From: Elusimicrobiota bacterium | GTDB lineage: Bacteria > Elusimicrobiota > Elusimicrobia > UBA1565 > UBA9628 | Direction of reading: 5' to 3' | DNA length: 42,336 nucleotides | Assembly (NCBI GenBank): GCA_013044195.1 | Contig: JABEUV010000180.1 | Location: 1 to 42,336 of the forward strand | The notes under the pieces: generated by a model | What the model was told of the DNA's origin: nothing | The model's input: the letters and a program-made list of their open reading frames with translations, nothing else | Database searches by the model: none | Program-made: the position numbers and the translations under genes | In this document: piece after piece, positions 26,093 through 35,024 of the stretch | Layout of the letters: each line of letters begins with the position of its first letter | Position numbering within the stretch: the first letter of the stretch is position 1

Positions 26093-28183
26093 ATGAGCGA
26101 AACACTGGAAAGCTCCGTCCAGTTCCTCAAGGGCGTGGGTCCGCGACGCGCCGCGCTCTACGAGCGCTTGGGCGTGCGCACCATCGAGGATCTTCTCCAC
26201 CACTACCCGCGCGCGTGGCAGGATCGCCACGAGACGGCCGACCTGCGCCTGCCGACCGCCACGGGACTGGTCGTCGCGCGCGGGCGCGTGCTGCGCGCCG
26301 GCGCGTTCGGCGCGGGTCCGCGCCTGGCGCTGTACAAGGCGACGCTGGCGACCGCGCGCGGCAAGGTGGAGTGCGTCTGGTTTAAGCACCTCAGCCGCCG
26401 CTTCGACGTGTTCTCCGCGCTTAAGGAAGAAGTAAAGGAAGGCGCCGACCTCTGGGTGGTGGGCCGCGCCGATCCGGACCTGGCCGGCATTCGGGAAATC
26501 CGCGTCGATGAGCACTACCCGCTGTCCAACGAGCGCTGGCGCGTGCACGTCGGTCGGCTGACGCCGGTCTATGCGCTGACCGAGGGCTTGAGTCAGCGCT
26601 TCACCCGCGAACTGGCGTTTGCGGCGGTGGAGGCGCACGCCGACGCGGCCGTGGACGCGGTGCCCGCGGAACTGGCGGCCACGCGCCGACTGCTGGCCGC
26701 GCCGCAGGCGCTGCGCGGCCTTCATTTCCCGCGCTCGGAAGCAGAGCTGGAGGCCGCGCGCCAGCGCATGGCCTACGAGGAACTGCTGCTGCTGGAGCTG
26801 GCCTGGACGCTCAAGCGCCGCCAGACCGGGGGCCTGGACAAGCCGCACCGCTACGAGGTCAAGCGCACCCTGCTGAGCCCGTTTCGCGCGGGCCTGGGCT
26901 TCACGTTGACGGCCGCGCAGAAGCGTGTGATCAACGAGATTTTCGACGATCTGCGCCGCGCGCCGCCGATGACGCGATTGCTGCAAGGCGACGTGGGCTC
27001 CGGCAAGACCGTGGTCGCGCTGTCGGCGCTTCTGCTGGCCGTCGAGAACGGCGGTCAGGGCGCACTGATGGCGCCGACCGAGATCCTGGCCGAACAGCAC
27101 CGCGCCACTTTAGACCGCTTCCTGAAGAATCTGCCGGTGCGCGTGGCCTCCTTGACCTCGCGCTCGCCGAAAAAAGAGCGCGATAAAATACTGGCGCGCG
27201 TCGCCGCCGGCGAAGTCGACATCCTGGTGGGCACGCACGCCTTGCTCGAAGAAGACGTGCGCTTCAAAAGCCTGCGCCTGGCCGTCATCGACGAACAGCA
27301 CCGCTTCGGCGTGCGCCAGCGCACGACCCTACGCCAGAAGGGCAGCCTGATCGACCTGCTGGTGATGACCGCCACGCCCATCCCGCGCACGCTGGCGCTC
27401 GCGCTGTATGGCGATCTGGAAATCTCCACCATCGACGAGATGCCGCCGGGCCGCACCCCGATCAAGACCGCGCTCGCCTCCGAGGAAGAGGCCTTCGCCG
27501 CCGTGCGCCGCGAGACCGCCGCCGGCCGGCAGGCCTACGTCGTCTTCCCGATTATTGAGGAGTCCGCCGCCCTGGACCTGCGCTCCGCGAAGGCCGAATA
27601 CGAGCGCCTACGCGCCGAGGTTTTCCCGGACCTCAAGGTCGCGTTGATCCACGGCGCCATGCCGGGACGCGCAAAGGCCCAAGCCATGGAGGAATTCGTG
27701 CGCGGCCGCGCCCAAGTGTTGGTCGCCACCCAGGTCATCGAGGTGGGCATCGACGTGCCCAACGCGACGGTGATGGTGGTGCAGAACGCCGACCGTTTCG
27801 GCCTGGCAAGCCTCCACCAACTGCGCGGCCGCATCGGCCGCGGCGCCGCGCAGTCGTCCTGCTACCTTGTCGGCGAGGCGCGCACCCCGCAGGCACGCGC
27901 GCGTCTGGACACGTTGGCCGCCACCACCGACGGCTTTCGCATCGGCGAAGAAGACCTCAAGCTGCGCGGCCCCGGAGAGCTTCTCGGCGTCGCCCAGTCG
28001 GGAGAACTCTCCCTCCTGGTCGCCGACCTGGTCAAGGACGCCGCCCTTCTCTCCAACGCCCGCGCCGACGCCGCCGCCCTCCTGGCCGCGGACCCGAAGC
28101 TGCTGCGAGCCGAACACGCCCTGCTGCGCCGCCGCCTGCTGGCGCTCTACCAGAGCCGCTGGAACTGGATCGATCTGGCGTGA
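26093..28183 (+). CDS. recG: RecG, ATP-dependent DNA helicase
   Basis: This 696-aa superfamily 2 helicase remodels stalled replication forks and Holliday junctions. The N-terminal wedge/OB domain (~1-230) begins with the helix-hairpin-like LKGVGPRRAALYERLGV. Helicase motifs are QGDVGSGKTVVA (I), DEQHRFG (II, DExH type), MTATPIPRTLAL (III), IEVGIDVPNA (V) and HQLRGRIGR (VI). The C-terminal ~70 residues form the TRG wedge-coupling region (LKLRGPGELLG). Length is standard. It is the only long plus-strand gene between two minus-strand blocks. A CATAAT box at 26045-26050 is a weak -10 candidate. Confidence 0.95.
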   Translation: MSETLESSVQFLKGVGPRRAALYERLGVRTIEDLLHHYPRAWQDRHETADLRLPTATGLVVARGRVLRAGAFGAGPRLALYKATLATARGKVECVWFKHLSRRFDVFSALKEEVKEGADLWVVGRADPDLAGIREIRVDEHYPLSNERWRVHVGRLTPVYALTEGLSQRFTRELAFAAVEAHADAAVDAVPAELAATRRLLAAPQALRGLHFPRSEAELEAARQRMAYEELLLLELAWTLKRRQTGGLDKPHRYEVKRTLLSPFRAGLGFTLTAAQKRVINEIFDDLRRAPPMTRLLQGDVGSGKTVVALSALLLAVENGGQGALMAPTEILAEQHRATLDRFLKNLPVRVASLTSRSPKKERDKILARVAAGEVDILVGTHALLEEDVRFKSLRLAVIDEQHRFGVRQRTTLRQKGSLIDLLVMTATPIPRTLALALYGDLEISTIDEMPPGRTPIKTALASEEEAFAAVRRETAAGRQAYVVFPIIEESAALDLRSAKAEYERLRAEVFPDLKVALIHGAMPGRAKAQAMEEFVRGRAQVLVATQVIEVGIDVPNATVMVVQNADRFGLASLHQLRGRIGRGAAQSSCYLVGEARTPQARARLDTLAATTDGFRIGEEDLKLRGPGELLGVAQSGELSLLVADLVKDAALLSNARADAAALLAADPKLLRAEHALLRRRLLALYQSRWNWIDLA

Positions 28184-28199
28184 GACAACGAGATCTTTA

Positions 28200-29009
28200 T
28201 CATTCTTTCTGCGCCGTCTCGCCCGAACGAACCGCGTAGAGAACGATTCCGCCGGGAGTGTCCAGAACGATCGAGCATTGAAATCCCCGCTCTCGCAGGA
28301 ACGCCAGCACTTTTTCGTGAGTCGCTTCTTCCTTTCCCGCCTCGACGAGCAACTGATGGACGACCTTGAGGGCGCGAGCGCCGCCTTGAAGGACCGCATA
28401 CTCGGAGCGCTCAGCGTCGATCTTAAGGAGTTTGCAGTTCGTGATGCTCTCCGCCTCGAACAAATCGTCGAGGGTGCGCAATCGCACCGCGTGCGATACG
28501 GCGGTCGGCGCGTTAGGCTTCAGCGTGTACAACGCGTGATCGCCGGGAAAAAACAGTTCAGCCTGCCCCGCTTTATCCGACAGGGCGCAGTCGAATATTT
28601 TCACGTTGCGCAATGAGTTCTTCTCGACGTTATACCGCAAGAACTCAAGATTCGTGGGAGCCGGCTCGACGGCGATCACGCGCCCCCGCGGCGTCTTGCG
28701 CGCCGCATAAATCGAGAACACACCCACATGCGCTCCGACGTCGACGACGACATCTCCATCCAAAATTTCGGCGCGAGCGTAGCATCCATCCTCATGGATT
28801 TCCCGGATGATCTTCTCGTCGTCGGGATGGAAGCGCAGTTCCGTTCCGTCCGCCAGAACCCTCACCCGCGAAAAAGCACTATCCTTCCAACGGAAAAAAC
28901 CAAGCTTATTCAAAAAACAGTCAAGCCGCTCTCGTGAAACGAATAATTCCACGAAATACCGGAAGCTCAGCCAACAGAAGCGAAAAGCGTCGTAAATAAT
29001 TCTTTTCAT
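28200..29009 (-). CDS. FkbM-family SAM-dependent methyltransferase
   Basis: This 269-aa protein has motif I VVVDVGAHVGVFSIYAA (glycine-rich SAM loop), VIAVEPAPTNLEFLRYNVEKN (acidic ribose-binding strand end) and LRTLDDLFE. LLKIDAERSEYAVLQGG corresponds to the family's KIDVEGxExxVLxG. The FkbM family O-methylates hydroxyls of sugars and polyketides, and members occur in glycan loci. A ~60-residue N-terminal extension with aromatic/basic residues (FRFCWLSFRYFVELFV) may contact the membrane. Codon choice is visibly less GC-rich than in neighbours (many AAA, ATT, TTT), which suggests transfer. It converges with recG and diverges from the Kelch-caspase gene. Confidence 0.8.
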   Translation of the reverse strand: MKRIIYDAFRFCWLSFRYFVELFVSRERLDCFLNKLGFFRWKDSAFSRVRVLADGTELRFHPDDEKIIREIHEDGCYARAEILDGDVVVDVGAHVGVFSIYAARKTPRGRVIAVEPAPTNLEFLRYNVEKNSLRNVKIFDCALSDKAGQAELFFPGDHALYTLKPNAPTAVSHAVRLRTLDDLFEAESITNCKLLKIDAERSEYAVLQGGARALKVVHQLLVEAGKEEATHEKVLAFLRERGFQCSIVLDTPGGIVLYAVRSGETAQKE

Positions 29010-29064
29010 AAGCCGCCGCAGACCTGCCCCTCAAAACACGGCCGACCGTCATTGAGACACGCGA

Positions 29065-29093
29065 TTGACAGACACGGGACGAGGGCTTATACT
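29065..29093 (+). promoter_or_regulatory. Consensus sigma70-type promoter of the Kelch-caspase gene
   Basis: TTGACA (29065-29070, 6/6) is separated by exactly 17 bp from TATACT (29088-29093, 5/6). The predicted transcription start, about 29100, is 2-4 bases before GTG 29103, so the mRNA is leaderless or nearly so. The promoter lies inside the track's longer ORF, which shows that the start at 29052 is wrong. Confidence 0.8.
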
Positions 29094-29102
29094 ACAAAAC
29101 CT

Positions 29103-31112
29103 GTGCGGCGCACATTTTTCGTCGCGGCAAGCGCAATCCTGATTCTCTCCTCCATTACATTCACTCGCGCCCATGGAAGGGATATCGCACCCGCGCCGCC
29201 GGACACACCGGCAGTCAGAACGCATATCCCCTCAAAAAATAAATCGGTTCCGACCATTTCGACTATGCAAAGCGGCCGACTCCTTGCCGCCGGCGTGCGC
29301 TTGAAGGATGGGCGCGTTCTCGTTTGCGGCGGATATTCCCCCCACGGACCGGCGTTGGCAAGCGCCGAGATATACGACCCGAACGCCGGCACTTGGTCCG
29401 CAACAAGCTCCATGAACGATGCCCGCTACGACCACCGCGCCGTACTGCTCGACGACGGACGAGTCCTCGTCACCGGCGGACGCAACGACACGCAGGGCGA
29501 CTCGCTCGGGTCAGCCGAAATATTCGATCCGAAAGCCGCGGCCTGGCGGCGGGCCGCTCCGATGCGGCAAACTCGGGATGCCTTCGCACTGGCTCGCCTT
29601 CCGGACGGCCGCGTTCTGGCCGCCGCCGGATATGGGGCCGTCTCCGGCAAGGGAACCGCTCTTGCGGAGGCGGAAATATACTCTCCCGATTCCGACGCCT
29701 GGCAGGAAACCGCCCCGCTCGATGAGCCTCGCACCTCACCCGCCGTTGCGACCTTGCCTGACGGCCGCATTTATCTGGCGGGCGGCAGCGACGACGGACG
29801 AGCGCTTCAAGAAACCGTCGTCTTCGATCCGCTCGGCGGCACTTGGCGCCCCCTGACGCCGCTTTTGGAAGGCAACGAATGGCCTCGGGCCGTGGCTTTA
29901 GCCGACGGCCGAGTACTGATCGCAGGCGGCTACCAGTCCGGCCGCATGCTGCCCAACGCGGAGCTCGAAGATCCCGCAACGGGAAAAATGACCAAGACCG
30001 GTTCGATCGGTGAAACTCGCTACGCTCATGCGCTGGTGCGTACCGGCCGATTCATAGGACTGCTGGGCGGAGAGATGCCCGGACGGGCGCTGTCTTCGAC
30101 CTCCGTTTTCGAGCCGGCGACGCTGTCCTGGAGAAGCGGTCCGCAACTCAGCACTGGACGCGCCTATGCCGTTGCGATCCCCCTCGACGAATCGCGCGTG
30201 CTGCTCGCCGGCGGCGGGCTGGGCAACGCCTACGCCAACAACACCAGTGAAATTGTCGATCTCGCCGAACAGCCAGACGTTGCCGCGCCAAAGACCACTC
30301 CCGCGATCGCTCTCACCGCTCAACCACCGCAGGCTCAAGAGCATCCGTCGCTTCGGTTCGCGTCGAAAGGTCCGCAGAGGCCGGACGACTACGCGGTCGT
30401 CGTCGGTGTCGATCGCTACAAGAGTCTGCCGGATGCGGAGTTCGCGGAGAGCGACGCGCGCGACATGACCGCCGCCCTGGAGGCGCTCGGCGTGCCGGAG
30501 GAGAACGTCGTCGTGCTCTCCGGCGCGCGCGCGACGCTGTCGGAGGTCTCGAAGTATGTGGAAGAATGGCTGCCGCGACGCGTGTCGAAGGACTCGCGCG
30601 TTTATTTCTATTTTTCGGGACACGGGGCGCCGGACGTGAGCGACGGCACGGCGTATCTAATGCCGTGGGACGCCGACGCGGCCTTCGTCAAGAGCACCGG
30701 CTTTCCGCTGTCGCGGTTGTATCAAGCGCTTGGCGAGCTTCATGTCACAAGCGTCGTCGCGGTGATCGACGCGTGCTTCTCCGGCGCGGGCGGACGCTCG
30801 GTCCTGGCGCCGGGCCTCAGGCCTCTGGTCACGGTTCGCCTGCCCAAATCGCCGCCGCCGCGCGTCGCCGTGCTGGCCGCGGCCGAGAGCGAGGAGGTCG
30901 CCGGCAGCCTGCCCGAGCGCGGTCACGGCCTGTTCAGCTATTACGTCCTCAAGGGCCTGTCCGGCGCGGCCGACGCCAAGGACGCCGGACATCTGACGCT
31001 GCGGCAACTGCACGCCTACGTGCGCAAGCACGTGATCCTGGACGCTCGCCGCCAGAACCGCGAGCAGACCCCGACGCTCACCGCGCCGAACCCGTCGCTC
31101 GAGCTTTACTGA
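29103..31112 (+). CDS. Exported Kelch beta-propeller plus caspase-like (peptidase C14) protein
   Basis: This 669-aa protein starts at GTG 29103 with MRRTFFVAASAILILSSITF, an N-terminal signal peptide. Residues ~50-385 form seven Kelch blades, each with a DGRVLVTGG-like strand, an AEIYDP strand and a Trp; the sixth blade is degenerate (GRFIGLLGG). A ~40-residue linker leads to a caspase-fold domain: YAVVVGVDRYKSLPDAEFAESDARDM, YFYFSGHGAPD with catalytic His507, and VIDACFSGAGG with catalytic Cys558. Both catalytic residues are present, so protease activity is likely. The acidic pocket suggests cleavage after basic residues, as in metacaspases. A monocistronic unit with its own strong promoter, it ends 7 bp inside the convergent methyltransferase gene. 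The biological target is unknown. Confidence 0.85.
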   Translation: MRRTFFVAASAILILSSITFTRAHGRDIAPAPPDTPAVRTHIPSKNKSVPTISTMQSGRLLAAGVRLKDGRVLVCGGYSPHGPALASAEIYDPNAGTWSATSSMNDARYDHRAVLLDDGRVLVTGGRNDTQGDSLGSAEIFDPKAAAWRRAAPMRQTRDAFALARLPDGRVLAAAGYGAVSGKGTALAEAEIYSPDSDAWQETAPLDEPRTSPAVATLPDGRIYLAGGSDDGRALQETVVFDPLGGTWRPLTPLLEGNEWPRAVALADGRVLIAGGYQSGRMLPNAELEDPATGKMTKTGSIGETRYAHALVRTGRFIGLLGGEMPGRALSSTSVFEPATLSWRSGPQLSTGRAYAVAIPLDESRVLLAGGGLGNAYANNTSEIVDLAEQPDVAAPKTTPAIALTAQPPQAQEHPSLRFASKGPQRPDDYAVVVGVDRYKSLPDAEFAESDARDMTAALEALGVPEENVVVLSGARATLSEVSKYVEEWLPRRVSKDSRVYFYFSGHGAPDVSDGTAYLMPWDADAAFVKSTGFPLSRLYQALGELHVTSVVAVIDACFSGAGGRSVLAPGLRPLVTVRLPKSPPPRVAVLAAAESEEVAGSLPERGHGLFSYYVLKGLSGAADAKDAGHLTLRQLHAYVRKHVILDARRQNREQTPTLTAPNPSLELY

Positions 31113-32137
31113 CGTCGCGCCAGAACGTAAAGCATGCTGCCGCAGTCGCGCCGCCGACAGCGATACCCAAGCGCTAGGACTGCGGCGATGCAATAACTCA
31201 GCGGCGCGCAGGCGAATTTAAAAGCGTCGACCAAGCGCTGGCGCAGGCGCTTGTCGGCCAGGGCCCCGCGCAGACCGGCGCGCCAGCCCCACGGCGCGGC
31301 GTCTCCATCGCAAGTCACGGCATAGAGCGTCGTGAGCGGCGCGTCCGCCGCCGTCCGGCCGAACAGCAGCCGCCGCGCGGCGCCCAGAAACCAGGGCGCC
31401 AGCACGTTGAAATAAAAATGATCGGCAAGAGGAGAAATCATCAGATGCGCCGCGTCGACGCGTACAACAAGAAAACCGCTGTCCGTGAGAAATTGTTTTA
31501 AGACTTGCGGCGTCCAGCGGGTGAAATGATGCGGCGGATAATCATGCTCCTCGCGGCCCCACGGCAGAGGCCTGAGCGCGTTGGGTAAAGTGACCGCCAG
31601 ATAGCCGCCGGGCTTGAGCAGGCGTCGGATTTCCGAAAGAAACGCGGCGGGCTCGGGCGCGTGCTCCAGCACGTCAAACAAGGTCACGAAGTCGAATTCG
31701 CCGTCCGCGCGGCCGCGGCAATACGCGCCGAACTCCAGGCACTCCGCGTCCGCGATCCCGCGCGCGCGGGCGAGCGCCACCATGCGCTCTTCATAGTCGA
31801 AGCCGGCGGGCGTGTAGCCGCGCTCGCGTGCCAAGCGCAGGAAGCCTCCGTCGCCGCAGCCGACGTCCAAAAGACGTCCGGGCGGTAGACCCTCGGAGAA
31901 AAATCGCCGAAAACGCCAATCGGACTCCGCGGCCGGATGGCGTTCCTGAGCGCGCAGGGGCACGGCCTTTTCATACCAGTCGGGCCCCACGGCCTGGCGC
32001 GGCTCGGAAAAATACACGCCGCAGATGGGACAGAGCAACATCCGGTACTCGCGGCCTGAAACACGATCCACGTGCGTCTCGACCGTCTCGAAGGCCGCGC
32101 TTTTAAAACAGGCGGGGCAGGCGACACTTTCGCTCAT
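31106..32137 (-). CDS. SAM-dependent methyltransferase with N-terminal zinc-finger-like cysteines
   Basis: This 343-aa protein starts at ATG 32137 (MSESVACPACF); the track start 32254 reads into the upstream gene. Cys pairs CPACF and CPIC at ~7-40 form a putative zinc site, as seen in methyltransferases of sugar C-methylation and hypothetical glycan genes. The SAM domain has LLDVGCGDGGFLRLA, FDFVTLFDVLEHAPEP and LLKPGGYLAVTLPN. The C-terminus (SYCIAAVLALGYR) is hydrophobic. It is the last gene of the glycan/heptose cluster, 4 bases after the GT39-like gene. The likely role is modification of a surface sugar; the substrate is not inferable. Confidence 0.8.
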   Translation of the reverse strand: MSESVACPACFKSAAFETVETHVDRVSGREYRMLLCPICGVYFSEPRQAVGPDWYEKAVPLRAQERHPAAESDWRFRRFFSEGLPPGRLLDVGCGDGGFLRLARERGYTPAGFDYEERMVALARARGIADAECLEFGAYCRGRADGEFDFVTLFDVLEHAPEPAAFLSEIRRLLKPGGYLAVTLPNALRPLPWGREEHDYPPHHFTRWTPQVLKQFLTDSGFLVVRVDAAHLMISPLADHFYFNVLAPWFLGAARRLLFGRTAADAPLTTLYAVTCDGDAAPWGWRAGLRGALADKRLRQRLVDAFKFACAPLSYCIAAVLALGYRCRRRDCGSMLYVLARRQ

Positions 32138-32141
32138 CACG

Positions 32142-33335
32142 CTAACGATCACGGCCCCGAAGCGCGGCCAGGCCCGCCCCGGCCAGGACGGCCAGCGCCG
32201 GCGCAAGGGGCAGTCGATAGCGCAGGTCGCTGGCAAAGACAGCGTGCAGCACATTGAGGTGCGCGATCCAGGCGATCAAAAACCATGCGCCGGGGGCCCT
32301 CAACGCGGGCCGCAAGCCCAGCAAGGCAAGGGCGAACAGCGCCAGATAAAACGTGCCCGCGGCCAAGCGCACGGCCGTGCCGTGCGGCGGCTCGGGAGCC
32401 GGGCGCCAGAAGCGCGCGGCCTTGATCGCGCACAGGCGCAGGAATTCGCCGGGATGGGCGCGCACCCAGGCCCGCGCCTTCGCGCCGAAATAGGCGTCGC
32501 TGGAAAAAGGATCGTCGAAGCCCAGGCGGTGCGCTTCTTCGCCCATGGCTTCAGCGCGCGCGTGGCGCACCTGGGCGGGATCCACAGTCAAGCCCTCGTA
32601 AAAGTTCCACCCGCCCTGCACGGAGACGGGCACGAAGCGGCCATACTCCCGCCAGTTGCGCGCCGTCCATGGAGCAAGGGCGGCCGCCCAGCACAGCCCG
32701 CAGACCGCGACCAGCGCGGCCCAGCGCGGCTGTTCGCGCCGTCGCCACAGCGCGACCATGGCGAGGACCCCGCCGAAAGGCAGGATCACGCCGCGCGTCA
32801 GCGTGGCCGCGCCGCCCAGCAGTCCGGCCAAAGCGGCGTCGCGCGCGCGTCCCGAGCGCCAGGCGTTGATCCAGACGAGGAGGAACGCAGAGACGAGAAC
32901 GACGAACAAAGTCTCGCTCATCATGCGGCTGGAAAAATAAATCAGCATCGGATCCAGCGCCAGCGCCGCGCCAGCGCCGAGCGCTGCGGCGCGCGAGAGG
33001 CGAAGCTGGACCGCGAGCCGGTAGCCCAGCACGGCGGTCAGCGCCGAAAGGCCAAGCTGGACCCAGCGCGCCAGCGATACGCCCAGGCTTCCTCCCAGCG
33101 ACAGGAACGGCGCCAGAAACAAAGCGTAGCCCGGCGGGTGCGTGGGCGCCAGCGGGCCATGGGCCAGCAGAGACCGCGCCATATCCAAATAAATCCCGTC
33201 GTCGTAAAGTCCGTCGTCGCGGTAGCCCCAGAAGTGATGCGTAAGCAGGGCCCAAACGACCCGCACGGCCAGCGCAGCGGCAAAGAGCCGCCGTCCATCC
33301 GCGCGGGAAGCGCGTCGCTCAGCGTTCAAGGCCAA
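32142..33335 (-). CDS. Membrane glycosyltransferase of the GT39/ArnT-like (PMT_2) superfamily
   Basis: This 397-aa polytopic protein has ~9-10 membrane helices. The first periplasmic loop carries an acidic pair RDDGLYDDGIYLDMA, the typical GT-C catalytic signature, then HPPGYALFLAPF, a motif frequent in PMT_2 members. The soluble C-terminal part is short. Such enzymes transfer a sugar from a polyprenyl-phosphate carrier on the outer face of the inner membrane. The track start is TTG 33335, overlapping the HddC-like gene by 17 bp; TTG 33329 is an alternative. A GT2 polyprenyl-phosphate glycosyltransferase in the same operon (36034) could make its donor. Confidence 0.7.
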   Translation of the reverse strand: MALNAERRASRADGRRLFAAALAVRVVWALLTHHFWGYRDDGLYDDGIYLDMARSLLAHGPLAPTHPPGYALFLAPFLSLGGSLGVSLARWVQLGLSALTAVLGYRLAVQLRLSRAAALGAGAALALDPMLIYFSSRMMSETLFVVLVSAFLLVWINAWRSGRARDAALAGLLGGAATLTRGVILPFGGVLAMVALWRRREQPRWAALVAVCGLCWAAALAPWTARNWREYGRFVPVSVQGGWNFYEGLTVDPAQVRHARAEAMGEEAHRLGFDDPFSSDAYFGAKARAWVRAHPGEFLRLCAIKAARFWRPAPEPPHGTAVRLAAGTFYLALFALALLGLRPALRAPGAWFLIAWIAHLNVLHAVFASDLRYRLPLAPALAVLAGAGLAALRGRDR

Positions 33336-34035
33336 AGCGGGGCCACTCCTCGCGCGCCCGCGCGTAGCTCTCCGGTGTGCCCAGATCGATCACGGGCTCA
33401 AGCACCGCGCCGTACGCCTTGCTCATGAGCTTCGGATAGACGTCGCGCGACAAATCCCCCGGGCCTGGGGGCAGCACGTCAAGCAAGGCGGGGCCGGCGA
33501 CGTAGGCCCCGGCCGCGACCATATCCGATTTCGGCGCCGGCGGTTTTTCCTCGAAAGACAGAACCCTCCCGTCGTCCGCCAGCTCGACGACGCCGCCGCT
33601 GGACGGGTTGGGACTGCGAAAAAGTCCCAGCGTCAAATCCGCGCCGCGCGCGCGGTGCAAGACGGAAAGTCCCGCCAGGTCGCCGCCGATCAAGGTGTCG
33701 GCGTAGAAAATCCAGAAATCGCGCTCGCCGGCGACGAAGCTCTTGTTGGCGACCAATGTTCCCGCGGAGCCGAGAAGGGCGTCTTCATGAAAGAGAACGA
33801 TTCGCGGGCCGCCGACGCGCGCCCGCACGAACGCGCGCACCTGCTCGGCCAGATGATGCGTGTTGAGCAGGACTTCGCGCACGCCCAGGCGCGCGCAGAC
33901 TTCCAGCCACCAGTGCAGCAGCGGCCGGCCGCCGATGGGGATCAGACACTTGGGCGTCGCGTCGGTCAGGGGGCGCAGGCGCGTGCCCAGGCCCGCGGCG
34001 AGAAGAAACGCCTTCGCCGGCCCGGTCGCGCTCAT
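33319..34035 (-). CDS. hddC: Heptose-1-phosphate nucleotidyltransferase (HddC-like)
   Basis: This 238-aa nucleotidyltransferase has LLAAGLGTRLRPLTDATPKCLIPIGGRPL (Gx(G)TR loop and PK), FYADTLIGGDLAGL and FEEKP. In the D-glycero-D-manno-heptose pathway HddC transfers GMP to heptose 1-phosphate after GmhA, HddA and GmhB. HddA and GmhA are in the same operon, which supports this over a generic mannose or glucose nucleotidyltransferase. Both ends overlap neighbours (4 bp with HddA, 17 bp with the GT39-like gene). Whether it uses GTP or ATP cannot be judged by eye. Confidence 0.75.
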   Translation of the reverse strand: MSATGPAKAFLLAAGLGTRLRPLTDATPKCLIPIGGRPLLHWWLEVCARLGVREVLLNTHHLAEQVRAFVRARVGGPRIVLFHEDALLGSAGTLVANKSFVAGERDFWIFYADTLIGGDLAGLSVLHRARGADLTLGLFRSPNPSSGGVVELADDGRVLSFEEKPPAPKSDMVAAGAYVAGPALLDVLPPGPGDLSRDVYPKLMSKAYGAVLEPVIDLGTPESYARAREEWPRFGLER

Positions 34036-35024
34036 TTCCAGACGCGGCGCTTTTGATTGAAGATGATCTTGGAGCCGTCGGGCTCCAGCGCGATCGGCAG
34101 TTCGCGGTGAGCCTTGAGCGCCGCGCGCAGCGTCGCGCGCTTGAGCGCGGGCGCATACAGCACGAAGAAGCCGCCGCCGCCGGCGCCCGTGACCTTGCCG
34201 CCGAGCGCGCCGTGGCGCTTGGCGCGCGCGTAGAACGCGTCGATGTCGGGGTCGCTCACGCCGTCGGAAAGACCGCGCTTGAGGCTCCAGTTGCGGTCGA
34301 GCACATGCCCGATGCCGTCCGCCTCGCCGCGCTCCAGCGCCGCGCGCGCCTGGTCGGCCAACGCGCGAATCGCGTCCATCGACTTGCGATTGGCGGACAT
34401 GCGCCGGCCCTGCTCGGCCAATAGACCGTCGGCGGAGCGGGTCTTGCCGGTGAAATAGAGCAGCAGTCCGTTCTCAAGTTCGCGCAGGGCGCGCGCGTCA
34501 ACGGCGACGTTCTCCACGTCGACGCGACCGCCGCGCCGAAAGCGCAGGAAGCGCGCGCCGCCGTAGGCCGCGATATACTGGTCCTGGCGGCCGATGGGCT
34601 TTTTCAGCACGCCGAGTTCGATCTCGCAGGCCTGGCGCGCCAAAGTCTCCGCGTCGACCTGGCGGCCCATGAACATGTGAAACGCGTTGAGATAGCCGAC
34701 CGTCAAGGAGGAAGAAGAGCCCAGGCCCGAGCCCTCCGACGGGATATCGGCCAAAGTCGTGACCTCGAAACCGCCGCGCATGCCGGCCAAGCGCATGGCC
34801 TCGCGCGCCAGCGGGTGCTGAACCTCCTCTATGGAGGCGACCGCCTCCTTGCGCTTGGCGTAGTTGACGTGGATCTGCTCGTCGAAGCGCTCGCTGACGA
34901 TGACGTGCACGTACTTGTCGATGGCCACCGACAGCACGCGGCCCTCGGACTTGTCGCAATAGGCGGGCAGGTCGGTGCCGCCGCCGGCCAGGCTCACGCG
35001 CAAAGGAGTTTGAGAAATGATCAT
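34032..35024 (-). CDS. hddA: GHMP-family heptose-7-phosphate kinase (HddA-like)
   Basis: The start of this 330-aa kinase is ATG 35024 (MIISQTPLRVSLAGGGTDLPAY); the longer track ORF reads into the Gfo/Idh gene. Motif 1 is PLRVSLAGGGTD, motif 2 is the ATP loop GSGLGSSSSL, and motif 3 is KVTGAGGGGFF. HddA phosphorylates D-glycero-D-manno-heptose 7-phosphate at C1 and is close in sequence to galactokinase-like sugar kinases. GIGRQDQYIAAYGG-like text (KPIGRQDQYIAAYGGA) is typical of HddA. Start and stop are both in ATGA overlaps. Confidence 0.82.
   Translation of the reverse strand: MIISQTPLRVSLAGGGTDLPAYCDKSEGRVLSVAIDKYVHVIVSERFDEQIHVNYAKRKEAVASIEEVQHPLAREAMRLAGMRGGFEVTTLADIPSEGSGLGSSSSLTVGYLNAFHMFMGRQVDAETLARQACEIELGVLKKPIGRQDQYIAAYGGARFLRFRRGGRVDVENVAVDARALRELENGLLLYFTGKTRSADGLLAEQGRRMSANRKSMDAIRALADQARAALERGEADGIGHVLDRNWSLKRGLSDGVSDPDIDAFYARAKRHGALGGKVTGAGGGGFFVLYAPALKRATLRAALKAHRELPIALEPDGSKIIFNQKRRVWK

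Noticed and set aside
25847-27100. 417-aa minus-strand ORF covering recG
   Set aside because: Only its last 66 codons (L28) are real; the rest mirrors recG.
32025-33428. 467-aa plus-strand ORF opposite the methyltransferase and GT39-like genes
   Set aside because: Gln/Arg/Ala-rich shadow sequence without domain signals.
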